From NCBI GenBank assembly GCA_016278415.1, contig JADQBV010000303.1, positions 1-6,179 of the forward strand: 6,179 nucleotides of DNA, read 5' to 3'. Shown here piece by piece: positions 1 through 6,143 of this stretch. The translations under genes were made by a program, and so were the position numbers. The notes beneath the pieces were generated by a model. The model saw only the letters and a program-made list of their open reading frames with translations. It ran no database searches and was not told where the DNA came from. This stretch comes from Halanaerobiales bacterium (GTDB lineage: Bacteria; Bacillota_F; Halanaerobiia; Halanaerobiales; DTU029). Each line of letters begins with the position of its first letter. Position 1 is the stretch's first letter.

Positions 1-491
1 GAGATGAACTCTATATGTTCTTCCCAGATGCTGAGGATGTAGTCCATATATCTGGACACATGTTAAATCAGTCTATGATGGGGAGTGACTTTTCCTACAA
101 AGATATGATGGAATCTGATAAGCTAACAGATCTATATGATTTTGAGCTTATTGATGAAGAAGAATATGAAGGAAGATTATCTTATGTTATAGAGGGTACT
201 AAAATAGAAGGTAAAGAAGATGTTCAATATTACCGCCGTAAGATATGGATTGACAAAGAAAGGTTTGTTGGACTAAAAGAAGAGTTATATGCTCAGAGCG
301 GAAGACTACTTAAAGTCAGTAAGGTCTTAGAGGTTGAAAAAATTGCTGATAGTGATAGATGGTTTGCCATGAGGTCAATCATGGAAAATAAACTACGTAA
401 AAACTCTACTACAGAATTTATAGTTAATGAAATTCAGTTTAACCCAGAGATACCTGCTGGGACATTTACTTTGGAAAATCTGCGAAATTAG
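1..491 (+). CDS. LolA-like outer-membrane lipoprotein-sorting family protein, C-terminal part
   Basis: The reading frame is already open at the left edge (first full codon at position 3), so the gene starts outside the window. The ATG at 15 is internal, because the codons before it (D-E-L-Y) continue the domain. The visible part begins with an 'LY-FFPDAEDVVHISGH' strand followed by 'MMGSDFSYKDM', a signature I associate with the COG2834/PF17131 LolA-like family. The later 'YYRRKIWIDKE' segment and the C-terminal 'IPAGTFTLENL' ending also fit. Members are periplasmic, with a half-barrel fold that holds lipid or lipoprotein acyl chains. In many genomes they sit beside RND/MMPL exporters, but no exporter is visible here. 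The stop is TAG at 489-491. The barrel gene follows 129 bases later on the same strand with no terminator between, so co-transcription is likely. Family assignment is good; the exact substrate is unknown. Confidence 0.8.
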   Translation, partial: DELYMFFPDAEDVVHISGHMLNQSMMGSDFSYKDMMESDKLTDLYDFELIDEEEYEGRLSYVIEGTKIEGKEDVQYYRRKIWIDKERFVGLKEELYAQSGRLLKVSKVLEVEKIADSDRWFAMRSIMENKLRKNSTTEFIVNEIQFNPEIPAGTFTLENLRN

Positions 492-605
492 TAATTAACC
501 GAAACTCATACTACTTACTACTATAGAAATCATTTAAAATGAAAGATATTAGCTGCAAGTAGTGAGGATATAAGAAGATTTGGTTTAGATGGAGTTTTTA
601 TAGAT

Positions 606-613
606 AAAGGAGG
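606..613 (+). promoter_or_regulatory. Ribosome binding site of the porin-like gene
   Basis: AAAGGAGG lies seven bases before the ATG at 621 and is nearly a full anti-SD match. It decides the start. The frame stays open back to 543 (a TGA occupies 540-542), but that stretch contains no ATG, GTG or TTG codon. Confidence 0.85.
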
Positions 614-620
614 TCTTATA

Positions 621-1775
621 ATGAGATTAAAGAAGCAGAAAATAAAAACAATCAAATTAATATTTATATTGATAGCGGTAACTCTAATCATTCCCAATGT
701 GGTTATGGCAGAAGTTACTATTGGTGGAGAGCTTAAAATCAATGTGTCGGGTGCTTACCTTGAGGGTGGAGACATTACAAGTGATATAAGCGAAAGTCTG
801 GACCTAGAGTTATTTATTCCTCCTAAAGGTAATACAGACTTTAAATTACAATTTGTTTTAAATAACCCTGAAGTTACAACTTTAGATGGTTCTAGTAAGA
901 GAATAAATTTAAAAAAATTAAGCATTAGGCATAAGTTTGATGATTTCCATTTGACTATAGGTCGTCAACCCATATCCTGGTCTTTCGGTTCAATACTCAA
1001 CCCAGTTGATTTTACTCTGGGAGCTGTAGCAATGGATCAGGAAACTATCAGCAAATATCAGGATTCAGTAGAGCTTTATTACCCAATAAATTGGAATTCC
1101 AGCTTTGCAGTGATTGCTGCTGATCATAAACAAAGTGATGACTTTAAATGGGGGGTAAGGGGTAGAACTGGTTTTCAAGGATATGATCTAACCTTAAATT
1201 ATGTTAAGGAACCAGCAACAAATAATTCATTATCAAGTATTTTGCCTATTGCTGGATTAATAAATAGTGGTTCAGTGGATCAGGCTGTATCTATGGATAG
1301 GATAGGATTTACTGCAAAAGGTGATTTGGGTCCGATTGGAGCATATACTTCACTAGGATATTATAAGATGGCAGGAATAGCAGAACCATCATATTCATAT
1401 CTATTTGGTGGAGATTATAGTTTTACTTACAATTATGATAAGCAAATAGCCATACAGGCTGAATATTTGGCTTTACAGGATGAGGATTTAATTAACACTT
1501 TAGAAAGTAGTGGATTTGGTAATATCGGGAATACACTTGATTTATTTCTTGGTAATATAAGTTATCCCATAGATGATTTTTCATCTATTAGTCTATTTAC
1601 TATGACAAGCCTGGCGGATGGCAGTACAGTATTAATTCCTGTATATGAAAATCATCTCCCTGGTAATATAATATTATCACTAAGTTCCAATGTGTTTATT
1701 AGTGATGACGAAGAGATGTTATCTGCTCACGGTATCAAAGCAGGATATGAGCTATCATTAAGTTACGCTTTTTAG
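621..1775 (+). CDS. Porin-like outer-membrane beta-barrel protein
   Basis: This is a 384-residue protein with a Sec signal peptide: basic residues 2-12, a hydrophobic core at about 13-25, and a likely cleavage after V-M-A at residue 30. The mature part consists of alternating polar/hydrophobic strands with glycine-rich turns, has no cytoplasmic-type helices, and ends in 'YELSLSYAF'. A terminal aromatic residue is the classical beta-barrel assembly signal. Residues 114-130 read 'GRQPISW...NPVDF', a motif seen in several porin-like families (DUF1302-like and related barrels); I cannot choose between them. It probably forms a channel or export partner in the outer membrane. The upstream LolA-like gene on the same strand supports an envelope or export module. 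The message ends at a strong hairpin terminator 25 bases after the stop. The class is well supported; the substrate is not. Confidence 0.75.
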   Translation: MRLKKQKIKTIKLIFILIAVTLIIPNVVMAEVTIGGELKINVSGAYLEGGDITSDISESLDLELFIPPKGNTDFKLQFVLNNPEVTTLDGSSKRINLKKLSIRHKFDDFHLTIGRQPISWSFGSILNPVDFTLGAVAMDQETISKYQDSVELYYPINWNSSFAVIAADHKQSDDFKWGVRGRTGFQGYDLTLNYVKEPATNNSLSSILPIAGLINSGSVDQAVSMDRIGFTAKGDLGPIGAYTSLGYYKMAGIAEPSYSYLFGGDYSFTYNYDKQIAIQAEYLALQDEDLINTLESSGFGNIGNTLDLFLGNISYPIDDFSSISLFTMTSLADGSTVLIPVYENHLPGNIILSLSSNVFISDDEEMLSAHGIKAGYELSLSYAF

Positions 1776-1799
1776 ATATTTGGTTGAATAATCTCTTGA

Positions 1800-1831
1800 A
1801 AAGGAGTCTCCTTCAATAGGAGGCTCTTTTT
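1800..1831 (+). terminator. Rho-independent terminator after the porin-like gene
   Basis: Arm 1804-1812 (GAGTCTCCT) pairs with 1818-1826 (AGGAGGCTC) through nine pairs including one G-T wobble, with a five-base loop. A five-T run (1827-1831) follows, and the A bases before the stem extend the pairing. It lies 25 bases past the porin stop, so it ends the envelope operon. Confidence 0.9.
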
Positions 1832-1852
1832 AGTTTGTTTTTAAATTATAGG

Positions 1853-1900
1853 GTAAGTCACGGTGAACCGTACCATCTTTAACGCATAAAAATCGTGTTT
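1853..1900. mobile_element. Possible solitary IS66-type end (remnant)
   Basis: From 1853 the sequence reads GTAAG followed shortly by CGGTGAACCG (1861-1870) and then TTTAACGC. A GTAA terminus and a GGTGAACCG-like segment resemble what I remember of IS66-family left ends. There is no matching inverted end and no transposase piece nearby, so at most this is a scar. A plain hairpin of other origin is equally possible. Confidence 0.22.
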
Positions 1901-1947
1901 AAGCATTTTAGCTAAAAATTTATTTTATACAAATAAGTAGAAATGAG

Positions 1948-1987
1948 GAGAGAACAGCCCATAATATAACGGTGTGTTCTCTCTTTT
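1948..1987 (+). terminator. Second terminator-like hairpin (terminator or attenuator)
   Basis: GAGAGAACA (1948-1956) pairs perfectly with TGTTCTCTC (1975-1983), and GCC/GGT (1957-1959 with 1971-1973) can extend the stem past one bulged G. TTTT follows at 1984-1987, then more T-rich sequence. No gene lies between it and the terminator at 1800-1831. It therefore either ends a short untranslated RNA, backs up the first terminator, or acts as a leader attenuator for the gene at 2176. Confidence 0.7.
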
Positions 1988-2175
1988 ATTATTTTTTATA
2001 TGAGATATTTATACACTTCTTAGTTAAAAGAGAAATTTTTGTCAAAATAAAAGGATATTCATCACGAATGTTTAATTATATTAAAAGACTTTGTTATAAG
2101 TGATTTTAGAAGTAACTTAGCCTATATATATATAAGATGTAATTTAAATTATTTATTAATGAGGAGAGTTATATT

Positions 2176-2784
2176 ATGCGAGAAGAGATGTTAACTAATT
2201 TGCAAACTACAGCTGTTATTATTAAAGAGACTGAGGAGCTGATAGACGAATCAGATAAATATACACATAAAATTACAATTAATTTAGGATGGCGGTTTAT
2301 TACTTATTTAATTTTACTTTTTATAACATATACAATCATTAATTCTTTGCCTAATAATATTGTAAATGATTTAGTTATTTTTTTTGTTATAGCATTTTTT
2401 GTAGTACCATATCTTGTGATGCGTTTTACTTTTACTTTTATATGTAATTTATATCATTCTCATAAACAGAAAAAGTATAAAAGTAGATTAATTAAAATCG
2501 AAGAAAAATTAAAACAAAATATAAATTTGTTGCAAAATGATAGTATTCTGCCTAAAGCATATTGGAATTCTTTTGCGGTAGCTAAAATAATTGATTATAT
2601 AAGAAATCTTAGAGCAGATAACCTGAAAGAGGCAATTAATCTATTTGAGAATGAGTTAAAGCATATTGAACAGATTGAAAAGATCGATAAAATGCAAGAA
2701 AATATAATAAGTCAATTAAGTAAGGTAAAAAATTCAGCTAGAAGTGCAGAATTTGCTTCATGGGTTAATTTTTTAAGTAAATAA
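2176..2784 (+). CDS. Two-pass membrane protein with coiled cytoplasmic tail, function unknown
   Basis: This is a 202-residue protein. The ATG at 2176 is preceded by GAGGAG (2161-2166) with nine bases between. Residues 1-32 are polar and helical. Two hydrophobic spans follow, at about 39-58 and 62-82, separated by a short loop with a proline and asparagines (S-L-P-N-N). Basic residues 96-107 then suggest that the long tail is cytoplasmic. Residues 103-122 look like a coiled coil. Residues 124-158 (ILPKAYWNS...RADNLKEAINLFE) resemble a conserved module I recall from many uncharacterised Firmicute membrane proteins, commonly with the core 'GRADT-KEAINLYE'. The Ala/Ser-rich C-terminus (about 186-196) fits that same type. 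It is followed after 41 bases by a second gene on the same strand, so the two probably form an operon. I do not know a function for this family; a membrane-anchored scaffold or sensor is only a guess. Confidence 0.8.
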   Translation: MREEMLTNLQTTAVIIKETEELIDESDKYTHKITINLGWRFITYLILLFITYTIINSLPNNIVNDLVIFFVIAFFVVPYLVMRFTFTFICNLYHSHKQKKYKSRLIKIEEKLKQNINLLQNDSILPKAYWNSFAVAKIIDYIRNLRADNLKEAINLFENELKHIEQIEKIDKMQENIISQLSKVKNSARSAEFASWVNFLSK

Positions 2785-2825
2785 TATAACATTAGTTTTA
2801 TTATACATTTAGAAAAGAGGGGAAT

Positions 2826-3653
2826 ATGTATACACGATATTCTGTAATTCAAAAAATAAGTAAAGATAGTCGGGTAGAAGTATATACTGCTGAAAGGGAG
2901 AATCTGAATTGGACTTTCGAGCATAGAAGAAAACCTTCAAATAAAGAGAATAAAGATATTTTTCCATTTGTCATTACAAATTGTTTGGAAATATCATGTA
3001 GAAATCCTGGTGCCGAAACTAAATGTTATAGGACTACTAATGACCTAATACATTTTTCTGACGATTATGGAGTGCCTGAAGGTTTTGTTATATGTATCTT
3101 AAGCCCACAAAATTATGTTCCAACCATGATTAAATTTAAAGAAAAAACAAATATTCCAATATATCAACATTCATATATAAATGAGAATCCTGGATATGTA
3201 CAAATATACAGTAACAGAATAACTAAGCAGTCAGGAATAGTTCTGATGACTACTCATAATACTAATTTTGGATTCAAAGCTGATTTCAAACCATGTAACA
3301 CAGAATTTCCAAGTAATCTGCAATTAGGGGCATCCGATACTTTTGAGGCATCTATAAAATTATCATCATCAAGTGTAGAATATTTAACACAAGAAGATAT
3401 TCAAAATTATTTACATGATATTCATCAAGATATAGCAGAAGAATTACTTATTTCTATAAATGAATTGGTTAATCTGATAAAGCATGATTCTGATAATAGT
3501 CAAAAGTATTCAACAATTAAGGATAAAATCGGTACGATTGTAAAAGGTATAGTAGCTGGTGGCAGTGGAATAGTCACAATTACAGATTCGGTATTAAATC
3601 ATGGTTTTGCATATAATTTTTTGCAAACAATTTTTAGTTATTTTTCAAAATAA
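2826..3653 (+). CDS. Hypothetical protein with glycine-rich hydrophobic C-terminus
   Basis: This is a 275-residue protein I do not recognise. The ATG at 2826 follows a purine-rich GAGGGGAA site (2817-2824) after a rather short gap. Residues 1-180 look like mixed, mostly beta structure with five cysteines (53, 58, 67, 90, 157) that do not form a clear metal-binding pattern. Residues 188-233 are helical and acidic. Residues 235-273 are hydrophobic and glycine-rich (IGTIVKGIVAGGSGIV...AYNFLQTIFSYF), which could be a membrane-inserting or membrane-anchoring tail. There is no signal peptide. It directly follows the two-pass membrane protein gene, so the pair may act together at the membrane. It might be an effector with a membrane-active tail, but no known domain supports that. 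No clear terminator follows it, and the Shedu gene begins 188 bases downstream. Confidence 0.75.
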   Translation: MYTRYSVIQKISKDSRVEVYTAERENLNWTFEHRRKPSNKENKDIFPFVITNCLEISCRNPGAETKCYRTTNDLIHFSDDYGVPEGFVICILSPQNYVPTMIKFKEKTNIPIYQHSYINENPGYVQIYSNRITKQSGIVLMTTHNTNFGFKADFKPCNTEFPSNLQLGASDTFEASIKLSSSSVEYLTQEDIQNYLHDIHQDIAEELLISINELVNLIKHDSDNSQKYSTIKDKIGTIVKGIVAGGSGIVTITDSVLNHGFAYNFLQTIFSYFSK

Positions 3654-3829
3654 AATAACATATCCAGCTTAGACTAATAAGGTGCTCCCAAAAAATATTG
3701 TTGTTTATTCCTACGTCACTGTTTTCTAATAATAAATATACTAAGATAAGCTAAACGCAGTACAGTAGGCAATATGCATATGATTGAGATATTTTTGATA
3801 AATACTTTTTCTTAAACTTTTAACAATTT

Positions 3830-3835
3830 AAGGTG
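3830..3835 (+). promoter_or_regulatory. Ribosome binding site that decides the Shedu start
   Basis: AAGGTG sits six bases before the ATG at 3842 and nine before the ATG at 3845. An upstream GTG (3833) and an ATG (3836) in the same frame overlap or touch this site and would have no SD of their own, so 3842 (or 3845) is the likelier start. Confidence 0.6.
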
Positions 3836-3841
3836 ATGGTA

Positions 3842-4843
3842 ATGATGGAATTTATTAAATTAGATATATTTTTATTATTAAGGTATGAACCTAATGGAGG
3901 AACTGAATGGATATATAAAAAATTTGAAGAAGGTGATTATTGTAGGGTAAAAAATACATTTATATTTACTGAAGATGACCTTTTTGATGAGGAACAATAT
4001 CTGGATATAGTAGATGATTTTGATGGAGTAGAAGAATATGTGGTATTTGTAATAGCAGAACTTGAGGGTGATTATTATAAATTTAAAAAAGATGTACTAG
4101 GTCTTGACGTAGATTTATATATGTCTAAGGATATAACTTTCAGAAAAAGATTATTCATGGCACAATATAATAAATCAATATTTAGGGTATTTAGTAAAAT
4201 TGTTAAAGAGGATATAAGAATAGGCGAAGGAATTAATGATATCCCAATATCTACATATTTAGATTTAGTAAAAAACTTTCCAAATAGAACAGAACTTCAA
4301 AAATATGTGAAGGCACGAGTCAGTAGTACTATAAGGGAGTTTATAGATAGCTGCATTGATGCAAAAGCTAGATATGAGAAATATATGAATAAATATGTAA
4401 AAAGTATTAAAGGCGAGAATGTATTAAATGCTTTTGCCAAAAATGAAAAAATAAAGTATCAAACATTATTACAAAAATTAAAAGAAATGCTAGATAATGA
4501 AACTAATTATACAGAAAAGCAATGGCAAGAAGAAATTTTACAAATTATTCTTCTGATTTATCCGAAATATATTAATGTATTTGATGAGGTTAAAATCAAG
4601 GATGTTTATAATAATAAAAATAGATACTTAGATTTGTTATTAGTTGATTCGAATGGGAATGTTGACATTATTGAAATCAAAAAACCTTTTGAACAGAGTG
4701 TAGTTTCTCGTGGTAAGTATAGAGACAATTATGTTCCCTTAAAAGAGTTGTCTGGCAGTATAATGCAACTTGAGAAATATATATTTTATTTCATTAGCTT
4801 TGCAAAAATAATTTTTTTAAAAGTCAAGCATAATATTCCATAG
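3842..4843 (+). pseudogene. sduA: Shedu anti-phage nuclease (SduA, DUF4263), 3' end lost to an IS insertion
   Basis: From the ATG at 3842 the frame gives 333 residues. The N-terminal half (about 1-160) matches the regulatory region seen in many Shedu proteins, with 'FVIAELEGDYYKFKKDVLGLDVDL' and a later 'FPNRTELQKYVKARV'. The C-terminal half is the PD-(D/E)XK-like DUF4263 nuclease: 'WQEEILQ' with E230/E231, 'RYLDLLLVD' with D264, 'IIEIKKP' with E278 and K280, then 'YRDNYVPLKELSGSIMQLEKYIFYF' ending at about residue 317. Shedu proteins normally continue with several more conserved elements. Here the last 16 residues (ISFAKIIFLKVKHNIP) look unrelated, and the frame stops at 4843 beside an IS4-type transposase gene. 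The domain is therefore probably cut at about 4790, at the left end of the element. Shedu is a single-gene defence protein that cleaves DNA during phage attack. The putative active-site residues remain, but the domain core is incomplete, so loss of function is likely. The remaining 3' part should lie beyond the IS. Confidence 0.85.
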
Positions 4844-4849
4844 AAATCA

Positions 4850-4878
4850 TTGATTATATAGAAAAAACTCCTTATAAT
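4850..4878 (+). promoter_or_regulatory. Promoter of the IS4 transposase gene
   Basis: TTGATT (4850-4855) and a perfect TATAAT (4873-4878) are separated by exactly 17 bases, the ideal sigma-A layout. Transcription would begin at about 4884-4886, 45 bases before the transposase ATG. The -10 box overlaps the 5' arm of the hairpin that can mask the transposase ribosome site, so transcripts from this promoter lack that arm. Confidence 0.75.
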
Positions 4879-4939
4879 TAGGATTAGGATAGTCTTTGTC
4901 CAAATACCTAAAAATAAGGAGCACACCTATGGACAAAGA
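4868..4939 (+). promoter_or_regulatory. Fold-back translational control of the transposase (SD- and start-masking repeats)
   Basis: Two overlapping inverted repeats are visible. Repeat A: CTCCTTAT (4868-4875) with ATAAGGAG (4914-4921), continued after an AA/AA internal loop by TTAGG (4878-4882) with CCTAA (4907-4911). This gives 13 pairs that bury the SD AAGGAG (4916-4921). Repeat B: TCTTTGTCCA (4893-4902) with TGGACAAAGA (4930-4939), ten perfect pairs that cover part of the ATG at 4929. The 5' arm of B lies in the loop of A, so the two form either a pseudoknot or alternative folds. Read-through transcripts carry both; transcripts from the IS promoter lack the 5' arm of A. IS10 and IS50, also of the IS4 family, are known to block translation of read-through message by such folding. 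Confidence 0.7.
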
Positions 4940-6143
4940 TACCACAAAAACTACATTTTATCAATACTTGACACCAATAAATTTTGGAAAAGTTTCAGAA
5001 ATAATCTTATCACTGGATAAGTATGTTAAGAAACTCACTACTCAAAAACTAATTATGATTTTAATTTATGGTCAGCTTTTTTCTAAAACTAGTTTAACTG
5101 AGCTAAGTGCTGAAGTGAAAAATGATGAGGACTTTCAAAAAATCCTTAAGCTTAAATCAATAAGCACTTCTCAGTTATCCAGGAAATTAAGAGATACACC
5201 AGCTCAAGTGTTGCAAGCTATCCTTAAAGATTTAAAAATAAGGATTCTAGCAGAAAAAGGAGCTAATTTCGCAAGACAGAATCTAAATCAGTTGAATATC
5301 ATTGATTCTTCTACTGTCTCTATGGCTGTTAGTCAATATCCCTGGGCTGAATTTAGAAGTACAAAAGCTGGTATTAAAATTCATACACGTATTGTTTTTG
5401 ATAGTGACAATAACATGGTAACACCTGATAAAATTGTTATTACACCTGCTAAAGGTGCTGACAGGACTAAAATGGATGACTTAGTAATTACTACTGAAGA
5501 AAATGCCTTACATGTCTTTGATCGTGCTTATGTTGACTATCAGAAATTCGATGATTACTGCGATAAAAACACTTTATTTCTTTCCAGACTTAAAAGCAAT
5601 GCTTTAGTAAAATTCATACGCTCTGAAAAGAAAATCATTGATGGTAAAGAAATAACAGATAGCATAGTACGACTAGGTAAAGAAGGTATAAGTCAGATGA
5701 GTCATAATTTAAGATTACTCGAGATACCTGATGATAAAGATCCTGACAAGATAATTAGAATCATAAGCAATGACTCTAAGCGCAGTGCTCAGGAACTTAG
5801 TGATCTTTACCGTAATCGTTGGCAAATCGAGCTATTCTTTAAATGGATTAAGCAGCATTTTCATGTAAAAGTATTTTATGGTCATAGCCAAAATGCAGTA
5901 AAGAATCAAATACTGTCAGCAATGATTAGTTATTTACTTCTTAGTATGTTAAGAACAGAAGTAAAGAGTCATAAGAGCTTATTTACAATACTTCGTCTAA
6001 TGTCGATCTGTAAGTATGATACATTAAAAAAGTTCATTAAAAAGCTCAAACGACCGCCATCTCGAACGTCTAAAGGAAGACGAAAGATTAATCATGAAAA
6101 AATCTTTAACCTTACCTATAGGCAGGCGGAATTTGTCAAGTAA
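4929..6143 (+). CDS. IS4-family DDE transposase (DUF4372-type N-terminus)
   Basis: This is a 404-residue transposase. The ATG at 4929 is chosen over an in-frame TTG at 4896 because AAGGAG (4916-4921) lies seven bases before it. Residues 5-85 resemble the DUF4372 N-terminal DNA-binding domain (FYQYLTPINF..., then FSKTSLTEL, then STSQLSRKLRD). The RNase H-like catalytic core follows: D126 in 'IIDSSTVSM', D198 in 'VFDRAYVDY', and E301 in the canonical Y-x2-R-x3-E-x6-K signature (Y294, R297, E301, K308). The large insertion between the second D and the E is the beta-strand insertion typical of IS4 enzymes. All catalytic residues are present and there is no frameshift, so the protein is probably active. 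The basic C-terminus (about 367-390) may help in DNA binding. Its expression appears limited by the leader structures just upstream. It performs cut-and-paste transposition, and its insertion appears to have broken the Shedu gene. Confidence 0.92.
   Translation: MDKDTTKTTFYQYLTPINFGKVSEIILSLDKYVKKLTTQKLIMILIYGQLFSKTSLTELSAEVKNDEDFQKILKLKSISTSQLSRKLRDTPAQVLQAILKDLKIRILAEKGANFARQNLNQLNIIDSSTVSMAVSQYPWAEFRSTKAGIKIHTRIVFDSDNNMVTPDKIVITPAKGADRTKMDDLVITTEENALHVFDRAYVDYQKFDDYCDKNTLFLSRLKSNALVKFIRSEKKIIDGKEITDSIVRLGKEGISQMSHNLRLLEIPDDKDPDKIIRIISNDSKRSAQELSDLYRNRWQIELFFKWIKQHFHVKVFYGHSQNAVKNQILSAMISYLLLSMLRTEVKSHKSLFTILRLMSICKYDTLKKFIKKLKRPPSRTSKGRRKINHEKIFNLTYRQAEFVK

Larger units (their letters stand above)
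1832..2175. other. Non-coding stretch between the envelope genes and the accessory operon
   Basis: I see no credible gene on either strand here. The stretch holds a small G+C-richer patch at about 1851-1900 containing the hairpin ACGGT-GA-ACCGT (1860-1871). It also has a 12-base perfect palindrome TTTTAGCTAAAA (1906-1917) and a second terminator-like hairpin (1948-1987). The last 170 bases are very A+T-rich and must hold the promoter of the 2176 gene unless that gene is read from further upstream. No hexamer pair there has both good matches and good spacing; TTGTCA at 2039-2044 is the best -35-like word but lacks a partner. Confidence 0.6.

Noticed and set aside
543..620. In-frame open stretch before the porin-like start (K-I-L-A-A-S-S-E-D-I...)
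   Set aside because: It contains no start codon. The ATG at 621 has a strong SD and begins a good signal peptide.
530..742. 70-residue minus-strand reading frame
   Set aside because: It lies opposite the start and signal peptide of the porin-like gene, has no ribosome site, and its protein looks like antisense of coding DNA.
1943..1969. Eight-codon mini-ORF (M-R-R-E-Q-P-I-I) inside the second terminator hairpin, as a leader peptide
   Set aside because: Its SD is weak and its codons show no regulatory pattern. The overlap with the stem is easily a chance effect.
2158..2168. Direct repeat AATGAGGAGAG also found at 1942-1952
   Set aside because: The 2158 copy is simply the ribosome site of the 2176 gene, and an 11-base purine-rich match in this DNA can occur by chance.
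2712..2924. 70-residue minus-strand reading frame
   Set aside because: It overlaps the end of one supported gene and the start of another on the other strand, with no independent evidence.
3772..3781. Palindrome ATATGCATAT upstream of Shedu as an operator
   Set aside because: It is short and A+T-only apart from GC at the centre. Nothing ties it to a promoter, and the nearby TTGATA (3795-3800) lacks a convincing -10 box.
4896..4928. TTG start for the transposase, adding 11 residues
   Set aside because: There is no SD before it, while AAGGAG lies at ideal distance from the ATG at 4929. The added segment also coincides with the regulatory inverted repeats.
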